Below are positions 1 through 9,333 of a stretch of 34,260 nt of DNA, piece by piece; position 1 is the stretch's first letter; each line of letters starts with the position of its first letter. A program made the translations under genes and the position numbers. The notes beneath the pieces are model-generated. The model ran no database searches, was not told the origin of the DNA, and was given only the letters and a program-made list of their open reading frames with translations. The DNA comes from Crenothrix polyspora (GTDB taxonomy: Bacteria; Pseudomonadota; Gammaproteobacteria; Methylococcales; Methylomonadaceae), in assembly GCA_945877505.1 (NCBI GenBank), contig CAMDWT010000021.1, forward strand, positions 1 to 34,260, written 5' to 3'.

Positions 1-50
1 CTTATTTTTCAATGAGTTATAAAAGATAAAGATATTAGATAATTCACTGT

Positions 51-1151
51 GTGATACATAGGTATGATACAGTGAACTATTCCCCCTCTTATTTAATAAA
101 GAATCGTTACGGCATTTTTTATTTTCAATATCGCATTCCTGCTAAACTCCTAGCATATTCAAACAGCCAAAAATTAGTAAGGTTATCACTTCGCACTAGA
201 ATACGAAGAGATGCATTAATGCAATCTAGAATGTTGAGAACAATCATGGATAAATTGGCAAATCAATTTTTTAATAGCACTGAGTCCTTTGGTAAAGGAA
301 TGGCGTTGTTGATGAAATATAACGCAATGCAACCTTGTGATTGGAATACCATGGAAAGCTTTCTAGAAGAGCTTAATGAGGCTGAGGATGATTTTCTTGA
401 TAAGGCATTAAGTTATAGTGCAGCTCAATTACTAGAAAACAAATCCATCATAGAAGAAAATGATCTATTAAAGAAAACAATAAAGCTTCTGCACAATAAA
501 GTATTAGACAATACCCTATATGTTGCTGAATCATCGGTATCAACTCCAAAAGAGAAGGCACCATTACTTTCAGAGTTAGTTGATCAATATAAAGCTGATT
601 GCAAGAATAGATGGTCTACAAAGCATAGTAGCGGTAATGAAAGAGATATATTTCCAAAACTAGCGTTATTTCTTGAAGTCATTGGAGATAAGCCTGTAAA
701 TGAAATTAAGAAAGAAGATGTATTAAAATACAAAAATTTAGTTTACAAATACCCTGTCAATAAAAACAAGAAAGCTGCATATAAAGATTTATCGGTCGGA
801 GAAGTTTTAACCTGCGATATTCCTGATGAAGATAGAATTAGTGATGAAACTATTGGTAATCATTTTACGAAAATAAGGTCGTTTATTGGTTGGTGTGAAG
901 ACAACTCTTCATTCATGCCACCAGACCTAAAAAAACCAATTAGTAGTTCACCCAAAAATACAACTCCTGATGATGAGCAGCGTGATGCGTTCTCTGATGA
1001 AGATTTAATGAATCTGTTTGAAAGCAAGGACTATATTCAAGGCATCCATTCATCACCCTCGCACTTCTGGATTCCACTGTTGGACTTTCAGGTGTCACCT
1101 TTGCTGATACTTCACCTAAATCAACCTATGACTGGACAGGAGGTTATATAG
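51..1151 (+). pseudogene. Phage-type tyrosine integrase, 3'-truncated remnant
   Basis: The N-terminal part resembles site-specific tyrosine recombinases with a short basic N-terminal arm-type domain (YLIKNRYGIFYFQYRIP near the start, DUF6538-like). A helical core-binding (SAM-like) domain follows at about residues 170-290. The linker ends with RDAFSDEDLMNLF and HFWIPLL (residues 338-344), which normally opens the catalytic domain and is followed by a G-L-x-T-G-x-R motif. Here the frame changes identity straight after HFWIPLL, at about nt 1083, and runs 22 unrelated residues to a stop. The catalytic Arg, HxxR and Tyr are all missing, so the protein cannot recombine DNA. Family members are normally well over 450 residues. 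The start is GTG at 51; a GTG at 72 is an alternative. It abuts an outer-membrane protein gene that has lost its 5' end, so the pair marks a deletion or rearrangement scar. Confidence 0.8.
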
Positions 1152-1846
1152 GTGGTTTTCTTGGTGGCGCAAGCGGTACCCATGTAAGCAACTCTGTCAA
1201 TCAATCCGTAGACTTTGTTGTGCTCGGTGGTTTACAACCACAATTTGCAACTAGCAGCTCGTCTAATTCCACTACAAGCGCAAGTTTTATGGGAGGCGGT
1301 ACGGTAGGCTACAATTGGCAGATAGGTAAGAGCCCTTATTTAATTGGCCTGGAGGGTGAGTATGGTTATCTTGGCATGAGTGGTAGTAATCAAAGTCAAT
1401 CCTCCGCCAGCACTCTGACCTACAACACGCAAAATAAAACGACAATAGGCTCTGATTACGGATACGGTTTAGTGGGGGGGCGTATAGGTTACACTTTGAA
1501 TCGCACACTACTCTACGTCAAAAGCGGCGCTGTCTTCACACAGGTTAATACCACAAATACCACCACCGACATCGTAGCCAACCAAGCGCCTTATACTGGA
1601 GACCCCTCTAATACAAATAAAACCACGACCGGATACGCTTTAGGAGCTGGGATAGAATACGCACCTGCTTTATATGACAACAAGAACTTCACAATAAAAA
1701 TGGAGTACCTATATTTCGGTATACCCACCTCGACACATGCTAGCGGCACCGTACAATGCTCAGCTCAATGCCATAATATAAACAGTTACCACAATTCAAC
1801 TAGCGGCATCTCTACCGGCAAAATTGGCGTTAACTACAAGTTCTAA
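1082..1846 (+). pseudogene. Outer-membrane beta-barrel protein (Omp25/OmpA-like porin), 5'-truncated
   Basis: The reading frame encodes a small outer-membrane beta-barrel. The mature N-terminus YDWTGGYIGG lies at 1127-1156, strands with alternating aromatic and Gly residues follow (GYNWQIG, LIGLEGEYGYLG, GLVGGRIGYTL, GYALGAGIEYA), and the C-terminus GKIGVNYKF ends in the terminal Phe expected for BAM recognition. Upstream, the frame still reads the tail of a signal peptide (GLSGVTFA, cleavage before DTSPK). It then runs into integrase sequence and an in-frame TGA at 1019, with no ATG, GTG or TTG between. The first in-frame start, GTG at 1220, would begin inside the mature barrel and give a protein that cannot be exported. 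I therefore read it as a broken gene. The function, a passive porin or surface antigen, is a family-level guess. Confidence 0.75.
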
Positions 1847-2027
1847 TTTTTAAGCTCATTAGCTTTGCAGGAACCTCCTGTATTAAATAATTATCGCCGA
1901 CTCGACAAGAAATTTGACGTATGGCTGATTAATGGTTTTGCTCAGCATGAGCAATCAGTCTGAAGCACTACCTTAAAGACAGTATTAAATTTTATGGTTA
2001 TCGCCCATTTTGATCAAACAGCAACGG

Positions 2028-3137
2028 CTACCAACTGTCTCGATATTTATTAGCAATAGTCTTAAAATGATCATTTTCTAGGATAAAAGCATCTACCAGT
2101 AGAGGATCAAAATGACTGCCCCGCTTAGATACTATTTCCTTGATAGCTTCTTCGTGGCTCCATCCTGCTTTATAAACCCTATCACTTACCAAGGCATCGT
2201 AAACGTCTGCAATAGCCATAATCCTTGCCGGCAAGGGAATATCTTCACCCTTTAAACCCCGCGGATAACCTGTACCGTCCCATTTTTCATGATGACCACC
2301 TGCAATTTTAAGCGCCATCTTTACCACCCCATTATCGCCCTCAAATTCAAGTTCCGATGAGGAAAGCACCGCTTCACCAATTGTGGTATGTGTTTTCATT
2401 ATCAGCCATTCTTCATCATTTAATGGCCCAGGTTTATGCAATATATTATCTGGGATACCTACTTTCCCAACATCATGCAAGGGAGCGGCCTTAAATAGTA
2501 GCTCTATTTTTAGATTATCTAATTCCTTACTGTAATGTCCCATTTCTCTTAATCGCAATCCAAGTATTTTGACATAAATTTGGGTGCGAATAATATGATT
2601 ACCTGTTTCATTATCCCTAGCCATAGCAAGCGCATTAAGACTACTTAACATTTGACTCTCTAATATCAGTGCTTTGCTTTTTTCGTTAAATGAAAACAAT
2701 CGAATGATAAAATCCATGATGAGAATAAATAAGGACGAGTAAACCAATAATAAAAACCAGAGCCCCCCTATATCAAATCTGAAAAAACTCATCCACTCTT
2801 CGATTATATTAATATCTATTAATATCCCAATTAAAGGACGAATTATTGGAATTATGCATTGGAGCAAAAGTAAATATTGCAAGTTTTTTACAATTGCTAA
2901 ATGAAGGTTTTTAACTGCGGGTCGAATTTCTAAGAAAGCCCACACAGATAGCGTAAAAATAAGCGCAGAGAGCGCCCATTTTTGGTGAGATTGTGGATTG
3001 TAATAAATAAAAATTTCGTAACAAAAGCTTAGTACAAATACAACAGAAGATAGCCCTGATATGATGCGCAAAGGAAAGATTAAGAAATGCATATCTTTGC
3101 CTTTTAACAACTGCTGTGGGGCTTTAATAAAATTCAT
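2028..3137 (-). CDS. Membrane-anchored HD-GYP cyclic-di-GMP phosphodiesterase
   Basis: This 369-residue protein has about four hydrophobic segments (residues 20-45, 55-70, 85-110 and 125-148), a short linker and a C-terminal HD-GYP domain (about 165-360). The metal-site residues are visible: E177 and H181 in NETGNH, H221-D222 in HDVGK, H250, H282-H283, and the family signature HHEKWDGTGYP (282-292) with the downstream IPLPARI and IADVYDAL motifs. Such domains hydrolyse c-di-GMP, and no signature residue looks lost, so activity is likely. The membrane part matches no sensor domain I can name. The gene starts 13 bp after an orphan DctP-type periplasmic binding protein, which suggests that the binding protein supplies the signal. 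Residue 16 (MHFLIF) is an alternative start that would leave the first helix intact. Confidence 0.9.
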   Translation of the reverse strand: MNFIKAPQQLLKGKDMHFLIFPLRIISGLSSVVFVLSFCYEIFIYYNPQSHQKWALSALIFTLSVWAFLEIRPAVKNLHLAIVKNLQYLLLLQCIIPIIRPLIGILIDINIIEEWMSFFRFDIGGLWFLLLVYSSLFILIMDFIIRLFSFNEKSKALILESQMLSSLNALAMARDNETGNHIIRTQIYVKILGLRLREMGHYSKELDNLKIELLFKAAPLHDVGKVGIPDNILHKPGPLNDEEWLIMKTHTTIGEAVLSSSELEFEGDNGVVKMALKIAGGHHEKWDGTGYPRGLKGEDIPLPARIMAIADVYDALVSDRVYKAGWSHEEAIKEIVSKRGSHFDPLLVDAFILENDHFKTIANKYRDSW

Positions 3138-3150
3138 AGCAATAATAGCT

Positions 3151-4185
3151 TTACTCTAGACCCGCGATAGACCCGACTAATCTCAGCCATTCTTTTTCAC
3201 ACTGCGGATACTCTTGGTTACATGCCGTCGCCCATTTTCTGAATGACAGATTTTTAAATTGTTTATTCATATGAGCTTGATCCTCAGCGGTCAAATCAAC
3301 GGTAATGATTTTATATTTCTTTTCCTTGCAAACGTCTTTACTAAGCATGCAGTTTTGAGTATCTACAAGATTTTTTTGAGAGAACTTCCAGATATTATCA
3401 ATATGCTTATTAAAGGCACTTTGCAGTGTATCTTGCTGTTTATCACTTAATAAATTCCATTTTGATAAGGTAATGGCATACGCATTAATCCCAGTACCGA
3501 AGTGAACTGGAAGGTAATATTTTGTAAAATCAAACCAACCAGCAGAAGAGGCAGACGACACACTGGAGATCGCGCAGTCTACAATCTTACTTTCTAACGC
3601 AACTCTTGTTTCATCAAAGGGAATAACAGTCGGTATAGCACCAAAATAGGCTATAAATTGGGCTATTGATTCATTAGCTACGCGTATTTTGATACCCTTA
3701 AAATCAGCCAGCTTACTAATGGGTTTGCTACAAAACAACTCTTGCGGACCAAATGACCATAGCCCCAAAAGTTTGACATGATATTTCTCTTGAAGCCGTT
3801 TATCTACGACAGGTAAATAAGCATCCGCTAGTGTTCGTGCTTTTTCAGTATTGAGATTTAGACCTGTTAAATCGAGTCCATTTAAGGTTATTTCATTTTG
3901 TGTATTCTGAATCAAGCGTAGCGAAGCCAAATCGAATACACCATCCTTCATCATAGGGAGCTGAAAGGTATCTTTAAAGCCTATCTTATCAAGTGATTTA
4001 AAGGCTACTTCAATTGGCAAGCTAGTATTACTTTGAAGTGAAGCGAAAAAAGGTTGCTCAATCTGGGTTGCAATCAATCCCGTAGAACTTGGTTGACCTA
4101 CTACCTTAATCTGTATCACTGAGAGCATTTGCCATGCGGATATAAAGCCTATCAAAATAAAAATAACTGCAATAAATCTTTTCAT
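3151..4185 (-). CDS. DctP-family (TRAP-type) periplasmic solute-binding protein, orphan
   Basis: The fold signature is that of TRAP transporter substrate receptors: ADFKGIKIRV, whose Arg normally binds the ligand carboxylate, then AYFGAIPTVIPFDETRVAL and KIVDCAIS. I start it at ATG 4185 (344 residues), because MKRFIAVIFILIGFISAWQ is a clean signal sequence or N-terminal anchor. An earlier in-frame codon at 4254 would put 23 odd residues before it. The C-terminal part has two CX6C pairs (CMLSKDVC and CNQEYPQC) that could form periplasmic disulfides. No DctQ or DctM membrane subunit lies in the window. The next gene, 13 bp downstream, is an HD-GYP phosphodiesterase, so this protein more likely acts as a sensor subunit than in transport. 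The ligand is unknown; the retained Arg suggests an organic acid. Confidence 0.85.
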   Translation of the reverse strand: MKRFIAVIFILIGFISAWQMLSVIQIKVVGQPSSTGLIATQIEQPFFASLQSNTSLPIEVAFKSLDKIGFKDTFQLPMMKDGVFDLASLRLIQNTQNEITLNGLDLTGLNLNTEKARTLADAYLPVVDKRLQEKYHVKLLGLWSFGPQELFCSKPISKLADFKGIKIRVANESIAQFIAYFGAIPTVIPFDETRVALESKIVDCAISSVSSASSAGWFDFTKYYLPVHFGTGINAYAITLSKWNLLSDKQQDTLQSAFNKHIDNIWKFSQKNLVDTQNCMLSKDVCKEKKYKIITVDLTAEDQAHMNKQFKNLSFRKWATACNQEYPQCEKEWLRLVGSIAGLE

Positions 4186-4289
4186 TATGCCTATTATTAA
4201 ACTTATGGTCCGCTGGCAACTCTGATTTAAGGTCAAAAAATAAACCACCTGCATAATTAACGCTTTAAAAAACTATTTAAACACAGCAT

Positions 4290-4469
4290 TTATTTAAAAT
4301 CAATTAGTTCTGACCTATACATAGTTTCTACAACCTTACTCAGTTGATCTGCTTTTTTCCTAATGTCTACACTCACCTTATGCGGATCACTGGTTTTCTC
4401 TAATCTTCTCGCTTCATCATGAAGATCTATTACTATTTGTCTAAGTGATAATTTCAAGTTCTCTTCCAT
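4290..4469 (-). CDS. Small hypothetical protein, 59 aa, charged helical
   Basis: This short ORF runs from ATG 4469 to TAA 4290. It begins MEENLKLSLRQIVIDLHDEA and ends YRSELIDFK. The upstream CTGAAGAT offers a modest ribosome-binding site (GAAG, about 4 nt from the ATG). The protein is rich in Glu, Lys, Asp and Arg with regularly spaced Leu, Ile and Val, so it should form one or two amphipathic helices. There is no signal peptide or membrane segment. It sits between the winged-helix gene (115 bp upstream) and the DctP gene (104 bp downstream), all on the same strand. I recognise no family. The amino-acid make-up looks coding rather than random, but a chance ORF cannot be excluded. Confidence 0.5.
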   Translation of the reverse strand: MEENLKLSLRQIVIDLHDEARRLEKTSDPHKVSVDIRKKADQLSKVVETMYRSELIDFK

Positions 4470-4584
4470 ATCTTCAGTTTAAATAGTTATCTCTGTTTTG
4501 GCATAACTTGGCTATCAAAAAATAATCGTCTTAGCGCTCATTTAAAATCCACATCAGCCGATTCGTCTTTGATGCGCCATTATG

Positions 4585-4953
4585 TTAAATCAATGCCGTT
4601 ACAGAATGGTTAAAACAAGCAGCAAGCGTATTGAAATATTCAATACAATGACGCGTTGGATAAACATATTTAATTCGAGTATCAATTTCATCAACGGCGT
4701 GAGTAATCATACTCATTTTTCTTAGACTCCTAAGCCGACGATGAACCGTACTTTGGGAAACGCCTTTCATTGACGTCGAGATAACATCAGTAACCGTCAG
4801 ATGAGTGTTAGCACACCAAGAGATCATAACCGTTTGCAACACTTGCTCTTCAATGAAATCAAAAGACATACAACTTTGAGACAACTTATAATCTCTCGTT
4901 GAATTAATAAAATTAATATAGCTGACTGTTTGATTAGGTATATTATTCATCAC
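4585..4953 (-). CDS. Winged helix-turn-helix (MarR-like) transcriptional regulator
   Basis: This 122-residue cytoplasmic protein has a winged-helix core. A helix lies at about 33-48, helix 2 in VTDVISTS (54-61), the recognition helix in VSQSTVHRRLRSLRK (65-79), and a wing in MITHAVDEIDTRIKYVYPT (82-100). A C-terminal helix could dimerise. This layout is that of MarR-type regulators, though the usual N-terminal dimerisation helix is short. There are three cysteines (C28, C47, C103), so redox control is possible but unproven. The ATG at 4953 is well supported by GAGGAAAT eight bases upstream. It is followed on the same strand by the small ORF and the DctP/HD-GYP pair, which may be its targets. 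A perfect inverted repeat about 150-180 bp upstream is a candidate autoregulatory operator. Confidence 0.75.
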   Translation of the reverse strand: MMNNIPNQTVSYINFINSTRDYKLSQSCMSFDFIEEQVLQTVMISWCANTHLTVTDVISTSMKGVSQSTVHRRLRSLRKMSMITHAVDEIDTRIKYVYPTRHCIEYFNTLAACFNHSVTALI

Positions 4954-5321
4954 TATTTCCTCATAAGCTATTCAACCCTTAGAGAAATTTACTGTTCTCG
5001 TTTTTTAAAACGCCGAGACACTTCATGCTATTTCCTCTAATGCTAATGATTAGCTACGTCTATATATAGCAGCTCAAACTTTAACGTTCGAGCGTAAACC
5101 ATATTGGTAATTATTTTAAAAGGACCAATATATTCTTATATTTTTTAATCCATTTATCTATTTTAAAAACTAATTAACCGCTTCTAAAATCCTCTTATAA
5201 GCTCTACAAATCGCTTAAGTAAGTTGATTTTACGCGCTGAAAAATTGCTTCGTGAGTAGTGTATATGCATAAAATCTTAAAACAATTACCCTAAAGGGCA
5301 AAACACTCAAATAAAAACCAC
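4954..5321. other. Intergenic region, AT-rich, no gene seen
   Basis: These 368 bases lie between the winged-helix gene and the end of the large histidine kinase gene, both on the minus strand. I find no convincing ORF or RNA. The region contains the winged-helix ribosome-binding site at its left edge, a perfect 8-bp inverted repeat at 5101-5131, and a weak CCCT/AGGG hairpin near 5290-5300 just past the kinase stop, which lacks a U-tract. Confidence 0.6.
5101..5131. promoter_or_regulatory. Perfect inverted repeat, candidate operator
   Basis: ATATTGGT at 5101-5108 is mirrored exactly by ACCAATAT at 5124-5131, with 15 bases between. The half-site centres are 23 bp apart, about two helical turns, as for a dimeric or tetrameric regulator. 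It lies upstream of the winged-helix gene on the transcription side. The assignment as an operator is inference. Confidence 0.35.
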
Positions 5322-8300
5322 TTAATTCTTAGTCAAGATCTGTGGCAAATGAATTTCAATCCTCGCACCACCTTCTTCTGCATTGCTGATAAACAACTGC
5401 CCATCATTCTGCTCTATGATACTTCGTGAAATAGATAAACCGACACCCAAACCACCGGCTTTTGTCGTATAAAAAGGTTCAGCAATCGATTCAAGAGCCT
5501 TGCAGGAAAAGCCCAATCCAGTATCCTGCACAACGATGACAATGTGATTATTTTTTGTGGCGACTGATACATAAATTATTTTTATTTTCTGATAAAGTAA
5601 AGCTTCCACAGCATTACGGTAGATATTGACAAATACCTGTGAAAGCATCAACCCATCACCTAACACTTGCGCACGACTATCTTCTATAGAAAACTGAAAG
5701 ATAATATCGTGAAGCATCAAATCTTGCTCCAAAAACACTGCGGAGTTGCGGACCAAGATATCCACATCAAGACATGTTTTCTCTAGGACGGAGGGATTAA
5801 TAAAACCTCGAATCTTATCAATAATATTACTAGTTCGTTGTACGTTAAAAACAATTTTATCGAGAAAATCTTCGATTAGAGGCATTGTTAAGACCTCTTT
5901 TCTTATACCCCGTTTAGCCACTTGTGCATTAGTTAAAATAGCTGTCAAGGGTTGCTTAAGCTCATGCCCTAGAGCCGCTGACATGAGCCCTAAGCTACGC
6001 TGCCTATCCAAATGCGCAATATGAACTTTATCCAACCCTCGTTCTATTAACAATGCAGCTAACTCTTTACGTTTAGAGATATCATCAATAAACCCCCAGA
6101 CCACTTCTTTCCCATTAACATCTGTAAACTTGAACCCACTAATAAGAATAGGATAACGGGTGCCATCTTTACGAATGTATTCTTTTTCATTCGGGCCAAA
6201 ACAGCCTTTTTCTTGCAGGTCACGCAACTGTTGCGCTTCTTGATCTTGATATTCTATTGGCGTGATCTCCCAAAATGATAATTTAAGGAACTCATCTTTA
6301 CTGTAGCCTGTTTCTTCTAAAACACGATGATTTACTTCCAAAAATTGTCCTGTCTCATTATCAACCAAGGCCATTCCAATCGGTGAAAATTCAAATAGCC
6401 TATGAAATTTATCTTGTTCTTGCCTAAACGCATCATCAATTTTTTTACGTTCTGTGATGTCCATAAAAAAACCACTCCAAAGGACACTTTCATCCGCTTG
6501 CTTATGTGGCTTGGCTACGCAAGACAACCAGCGCAACCCTTTTTTAGGCAAAAAAACTCTAAAATCTTGTTGCCACTCCTGCAATGTATTGGTTGATACT
6601 TTAATTGATTCAAGTACAGCCACATAATCATCAGGATGAAATTTTTCAAATAAAGGCACTTTATCATCCACAACTTGAGAAACAGACAATTCAAAAATCT
6701 CATTGACACATTCACTCACAAACAAAAAGTTATATCGCCCTTCAGCAGAAGACTTAAACTGACAAACCATCCCTGGAAGTTGTTGAAACATTTGAGCCAT
6801 CATTTCTTGTTTTTTTTGAAGGCGTTCCTTCAACGCCAACTGGACATGCATTTGCTCTTCAATTAAGTCAATTGTGGCTACTCGTTCTTGCAAGAATGCA
6901 TGAATCTCCATTTCCCGTCCGGTCACAACCCAAATAAAGGCGACCACTAGTCCCGTTAGAAAAAGCCCGAATAACAACACCCATTCTGTATAATCATTAT
7001 CACGCGCACTCAGCCATGCTTTTGTTGGCACTATATCCAGTCGCCACATGCGATCACCTGCCGGAAACCTAGCTTCATAGTGAATAGAACGCTTTTTTTC
7101 AAAAAAACTTTTATCGACCGTATTACTCGTATATACCGTCTCAGTATTATTACTAGCAATCAATCCCGACCCTGTCGAAGCACTTTCATCACTAAGCCAA
7201 TAAGACAATCCCTCTATAGTTCTCGTTTTCAAAGCTTGCAGAACAATATCCTCAGGTCGAAAAACTACAAAAACATAACCCACAATCGCATTACGTCTTT
7301 CTACTAGTGATTTCGGGGGAGCACCCTGTTCGTAAAGTGGCATTACAGCAACGATTCCCTTCCCCCCTTGAACCAAAAAAATGGGTGGCGTCATGGCGAT
7401 AGTCGCACTATCTCTAGCTTGATTGAACACGATTCGCCGTGTATCTTCAGAATACGTATCAAAGCCTAAAGCCCGCTCATTTAGTTGTTGGGGCTCAATG
7501 AAAGTAATAGGTGCGTAAAATAGACGATGCAAAGCGGGAATTATCTTTTTCTGGGCATCTTGCTCAGTAATCTGAAAATTAGAATACCCTTGCAATTGCA
7601 TACTTCGTTCAAAATTTGCTCGTTCAGAATCTCGAACAATAGGATCCCAGCCCAAAGATTGAATAGAAGGCATTTCGGTTAAATAATGGCCCACAAAGCT
7701 ATGAAACTCTGCTCTTTCAATTTGTACTGAACTAGCAAAAAACCGTTCCAGTGAATAAAGCGTATTTAAATGTGTAGTTATTGTATTTTCAAGTGACATT
7801 TTCATGCCTAACGCTTGCTCAATAAACTCGATTTTTATTTTCTCATTGCTGTTTTTCTTACTGATAAAAACAGCCAGCGCAGTGAGTATAATGAGAAGGA
7901 CAACTGGTAGGGTTATAGCAATCTGTCTTTTAAACGATCTACTTGAAGATGGCACTAACCAAACTAATAACAGTGGCGTAAAGATTAAAATCCCTAAAAA
8001 ATCACCTGACCACCAGACTAACCAGTTACTAAACGTATTAATTAATAACATTCGCCCTGTTGTAACGAACATTGCAACTGAAAGCGTTGCGTTAAACAAC
8101 GCACTGATACCCGCATAGAAAAAGAAAACAACGACTTGATTCCCTTTAAAAAACCCTTTTGGAAAATCTGTAAATCGGCAAACTAAATAAGCCCCTAAGG
8201 CTGCTTGAAAAGTTGCCCCTGCACTGATAACTATCGCAATCAATACTGACGTAGTATTTCCTAAAAAGCCATCAGATAGCGTAGGTATCAGACCATTAAC

Positions 8301-8549
8301 TAATAACCCCCCCAAAAAGATACCAGGCCAAATTCGATACCCATAAATTAATATACCCGCAAGGGCAACACCCGAAGCAATTCAAAGACCAGAGACATTA
8401 TCGGCTAGAATATTCGAAAAAGAGCTGAGTTTTGCGGCCATTAAGTAGCCTAGCGCCAAACAAATTATGTGCACCCAAAGCGTAGGAGCCGTATTTAATG
8501 GAATAATTTCTGATAATGGTTTGTCAGCTTTGACATTATTTTCAGACAT
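5322..8549 (-). pseudogene. MASE1-CHASE-PAS-PAS sensor histidine kinase (FixL-like), interrupted by TGA at codon 56
   Basis: Read from ATG 8549 the gene would encode 1075 residues. A MASE1 membrane sensor occupies about 1-200, a helix about 213-229, a periplasmic CHASE domain about 245-430, a helix 524-542, a coiled coil, PAS1 about 586-700, PAS2 about 718-830 (FSPIGMALVDN), then HisKA with the phospho-acceptor in GHELKQPL (H862) and an HATPase with YRNAVEAL (N979), DTGLGF and GLGVGLS. Codon 56 is TGA (8384-8382), exactly where MASE1 proteins have Trp before (I/P)ASGVALA; a single TGG-to-TGA change explains it. Homology is in frame on both sides. The only later open start is TTG 8315, giving 997 residues, but it lies inside a MASE1 helix with no Shine-Dalgarno. 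So the gene is a recent pseudogene, is read through, or carries a sequencing error. It starts 49 bp after its FixJ-like partner. Confidence 0.8.
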
Positions 8550-8598
8550 ATTAATTTTATTTATTTACAGGACAGACTTATATATTTAGCACAAAAAA

Positions 8599-9333
8599 CT
8601 ATAAGGTATCAATCAATCTGACCAACTCAACAAGTTTAGTTACACCCAACTTTTCAAAAGCACGCTGACGATGAAGTTTAACTGTACGTAAGGCAATATC
8701 AAGTTCTTCAGCAATTTCACGATTAAGTTGGCCTCGGGCAACACGCTTTACAATATCGGCTTCACGGCTAGTTAATCCCGAAAAACGGATAGTAATATCT
8801 GAATTTTTTAGCGCAAAAGACATACGCTCTTTACTAACGGCTAATGCCCTTTCAATGGCTAAAAGCGCTATGTCGGCATCAAATGGTTTAATAAGAAAAT
8901 CCAACGCACCGCCACGCAAACCGGCAACCGCTTCGTAGGCGCCACTTTCGCCACTCATCATGATTAAAGGAGGTTCTCCCATCTCCAGTAACTGACGCTG
9001 CAACTCTAAACCATCGATACCCGGCATTTTTATATCACTTAAAATACACCAAGGACCCGGAAAACTTGGGCGATTACATTGCTGTTCTTGTAAAAATTGA
9101 GAGGCCGATATATAGGTATCACAGGCATAACCTTCCATATCCAGTAAAGCAACCAAAGCAGCAATAATTTCTGGATCGTCATCAATCAAAATGATACGAC
9201 CTTTTAAGCAACGTTCTGCTAACCGCTTATCAGAAAGCGTAACAGGTCTACGTATCGTCTCTGTGATCTTATCTATAACCGTCACCGCTATATTAATGGG
9301 GTATTTCTGATCTTTTTTAGATTCGTTACTCAT
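8599..9333 (-). CDS. FixJ/LuxR-family response regulator
   Basis: This 244-residue regulator starts at ATG 9333; the open frame extends to a TTG at 9354 that has no ribosome-binding site. After about 40 basic and polar residues comes a receiver domain with IILIDDDPE, phospho-acceptor D100 in LSDIKMPG, S127 in MMSGESG and K149 in LIKPFD. The C-terminal LuxR-type helix-turn-helix (about 181-238) has LTSREADIVKRVARG and ALRTVKLHRQRAFEKLGV. It is therefore a phosphorylation-controlled DNA-binding activator of the FixJ/NarL group. The cognate kinase is almost certainly the MASE1-CHASE kinase that begins 49 bp downstream on the same strand. If that kinase is truly broken, this regulator may depend on the paralogous kinase upstream. 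Targets are unknown. Confidence 0.9.
   Translation of the reverse strand: MSNESKKDQKYPINIAVTVIDKITETIRRPVTLSDKRLAERCLKGRIILIDDDPEIIAALVALLDMEGYACDTYISASQFLQEQQCNRPSFPGPWCILSDIKMPGIDGLELQRQLLEMGEPPLIMMSGESGAYEAVAGLRGGALDFLIKPFDADIALLAIERALAVSKERMSFALKNSDITIRFSGLTSREADIVKRVARGQLNREIAEELDIALRTVKLHRQRAFEKLGVTKLVELVRLIDTL

Noticed and set aside
1220-1846. Complete small porin starting at GTG 1220
   Set aside because: Frame and homology extend upstream to the signal-peptide tail, and starting at 1220 would begin inside the mature barrel without export signal.
7804-8118. Long plus-strand ORF inside the sensor kinase gene
   Set aside because: Antisense shadow of a clear coding region; no ribosome-binding site or domain. 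The same applies to plus-strand frames at 5746-6024, 16803-17096, 26016-26288 and 32988-33287.
8382-8384. Selenocysteine or stop-codon recoding at the TGA in the kinase gene
   Set aside because: The aligned residue is Trp, not Cys or Sec, and I see no stem-loop directly after it, so programmed Sec insertion is unlikely.
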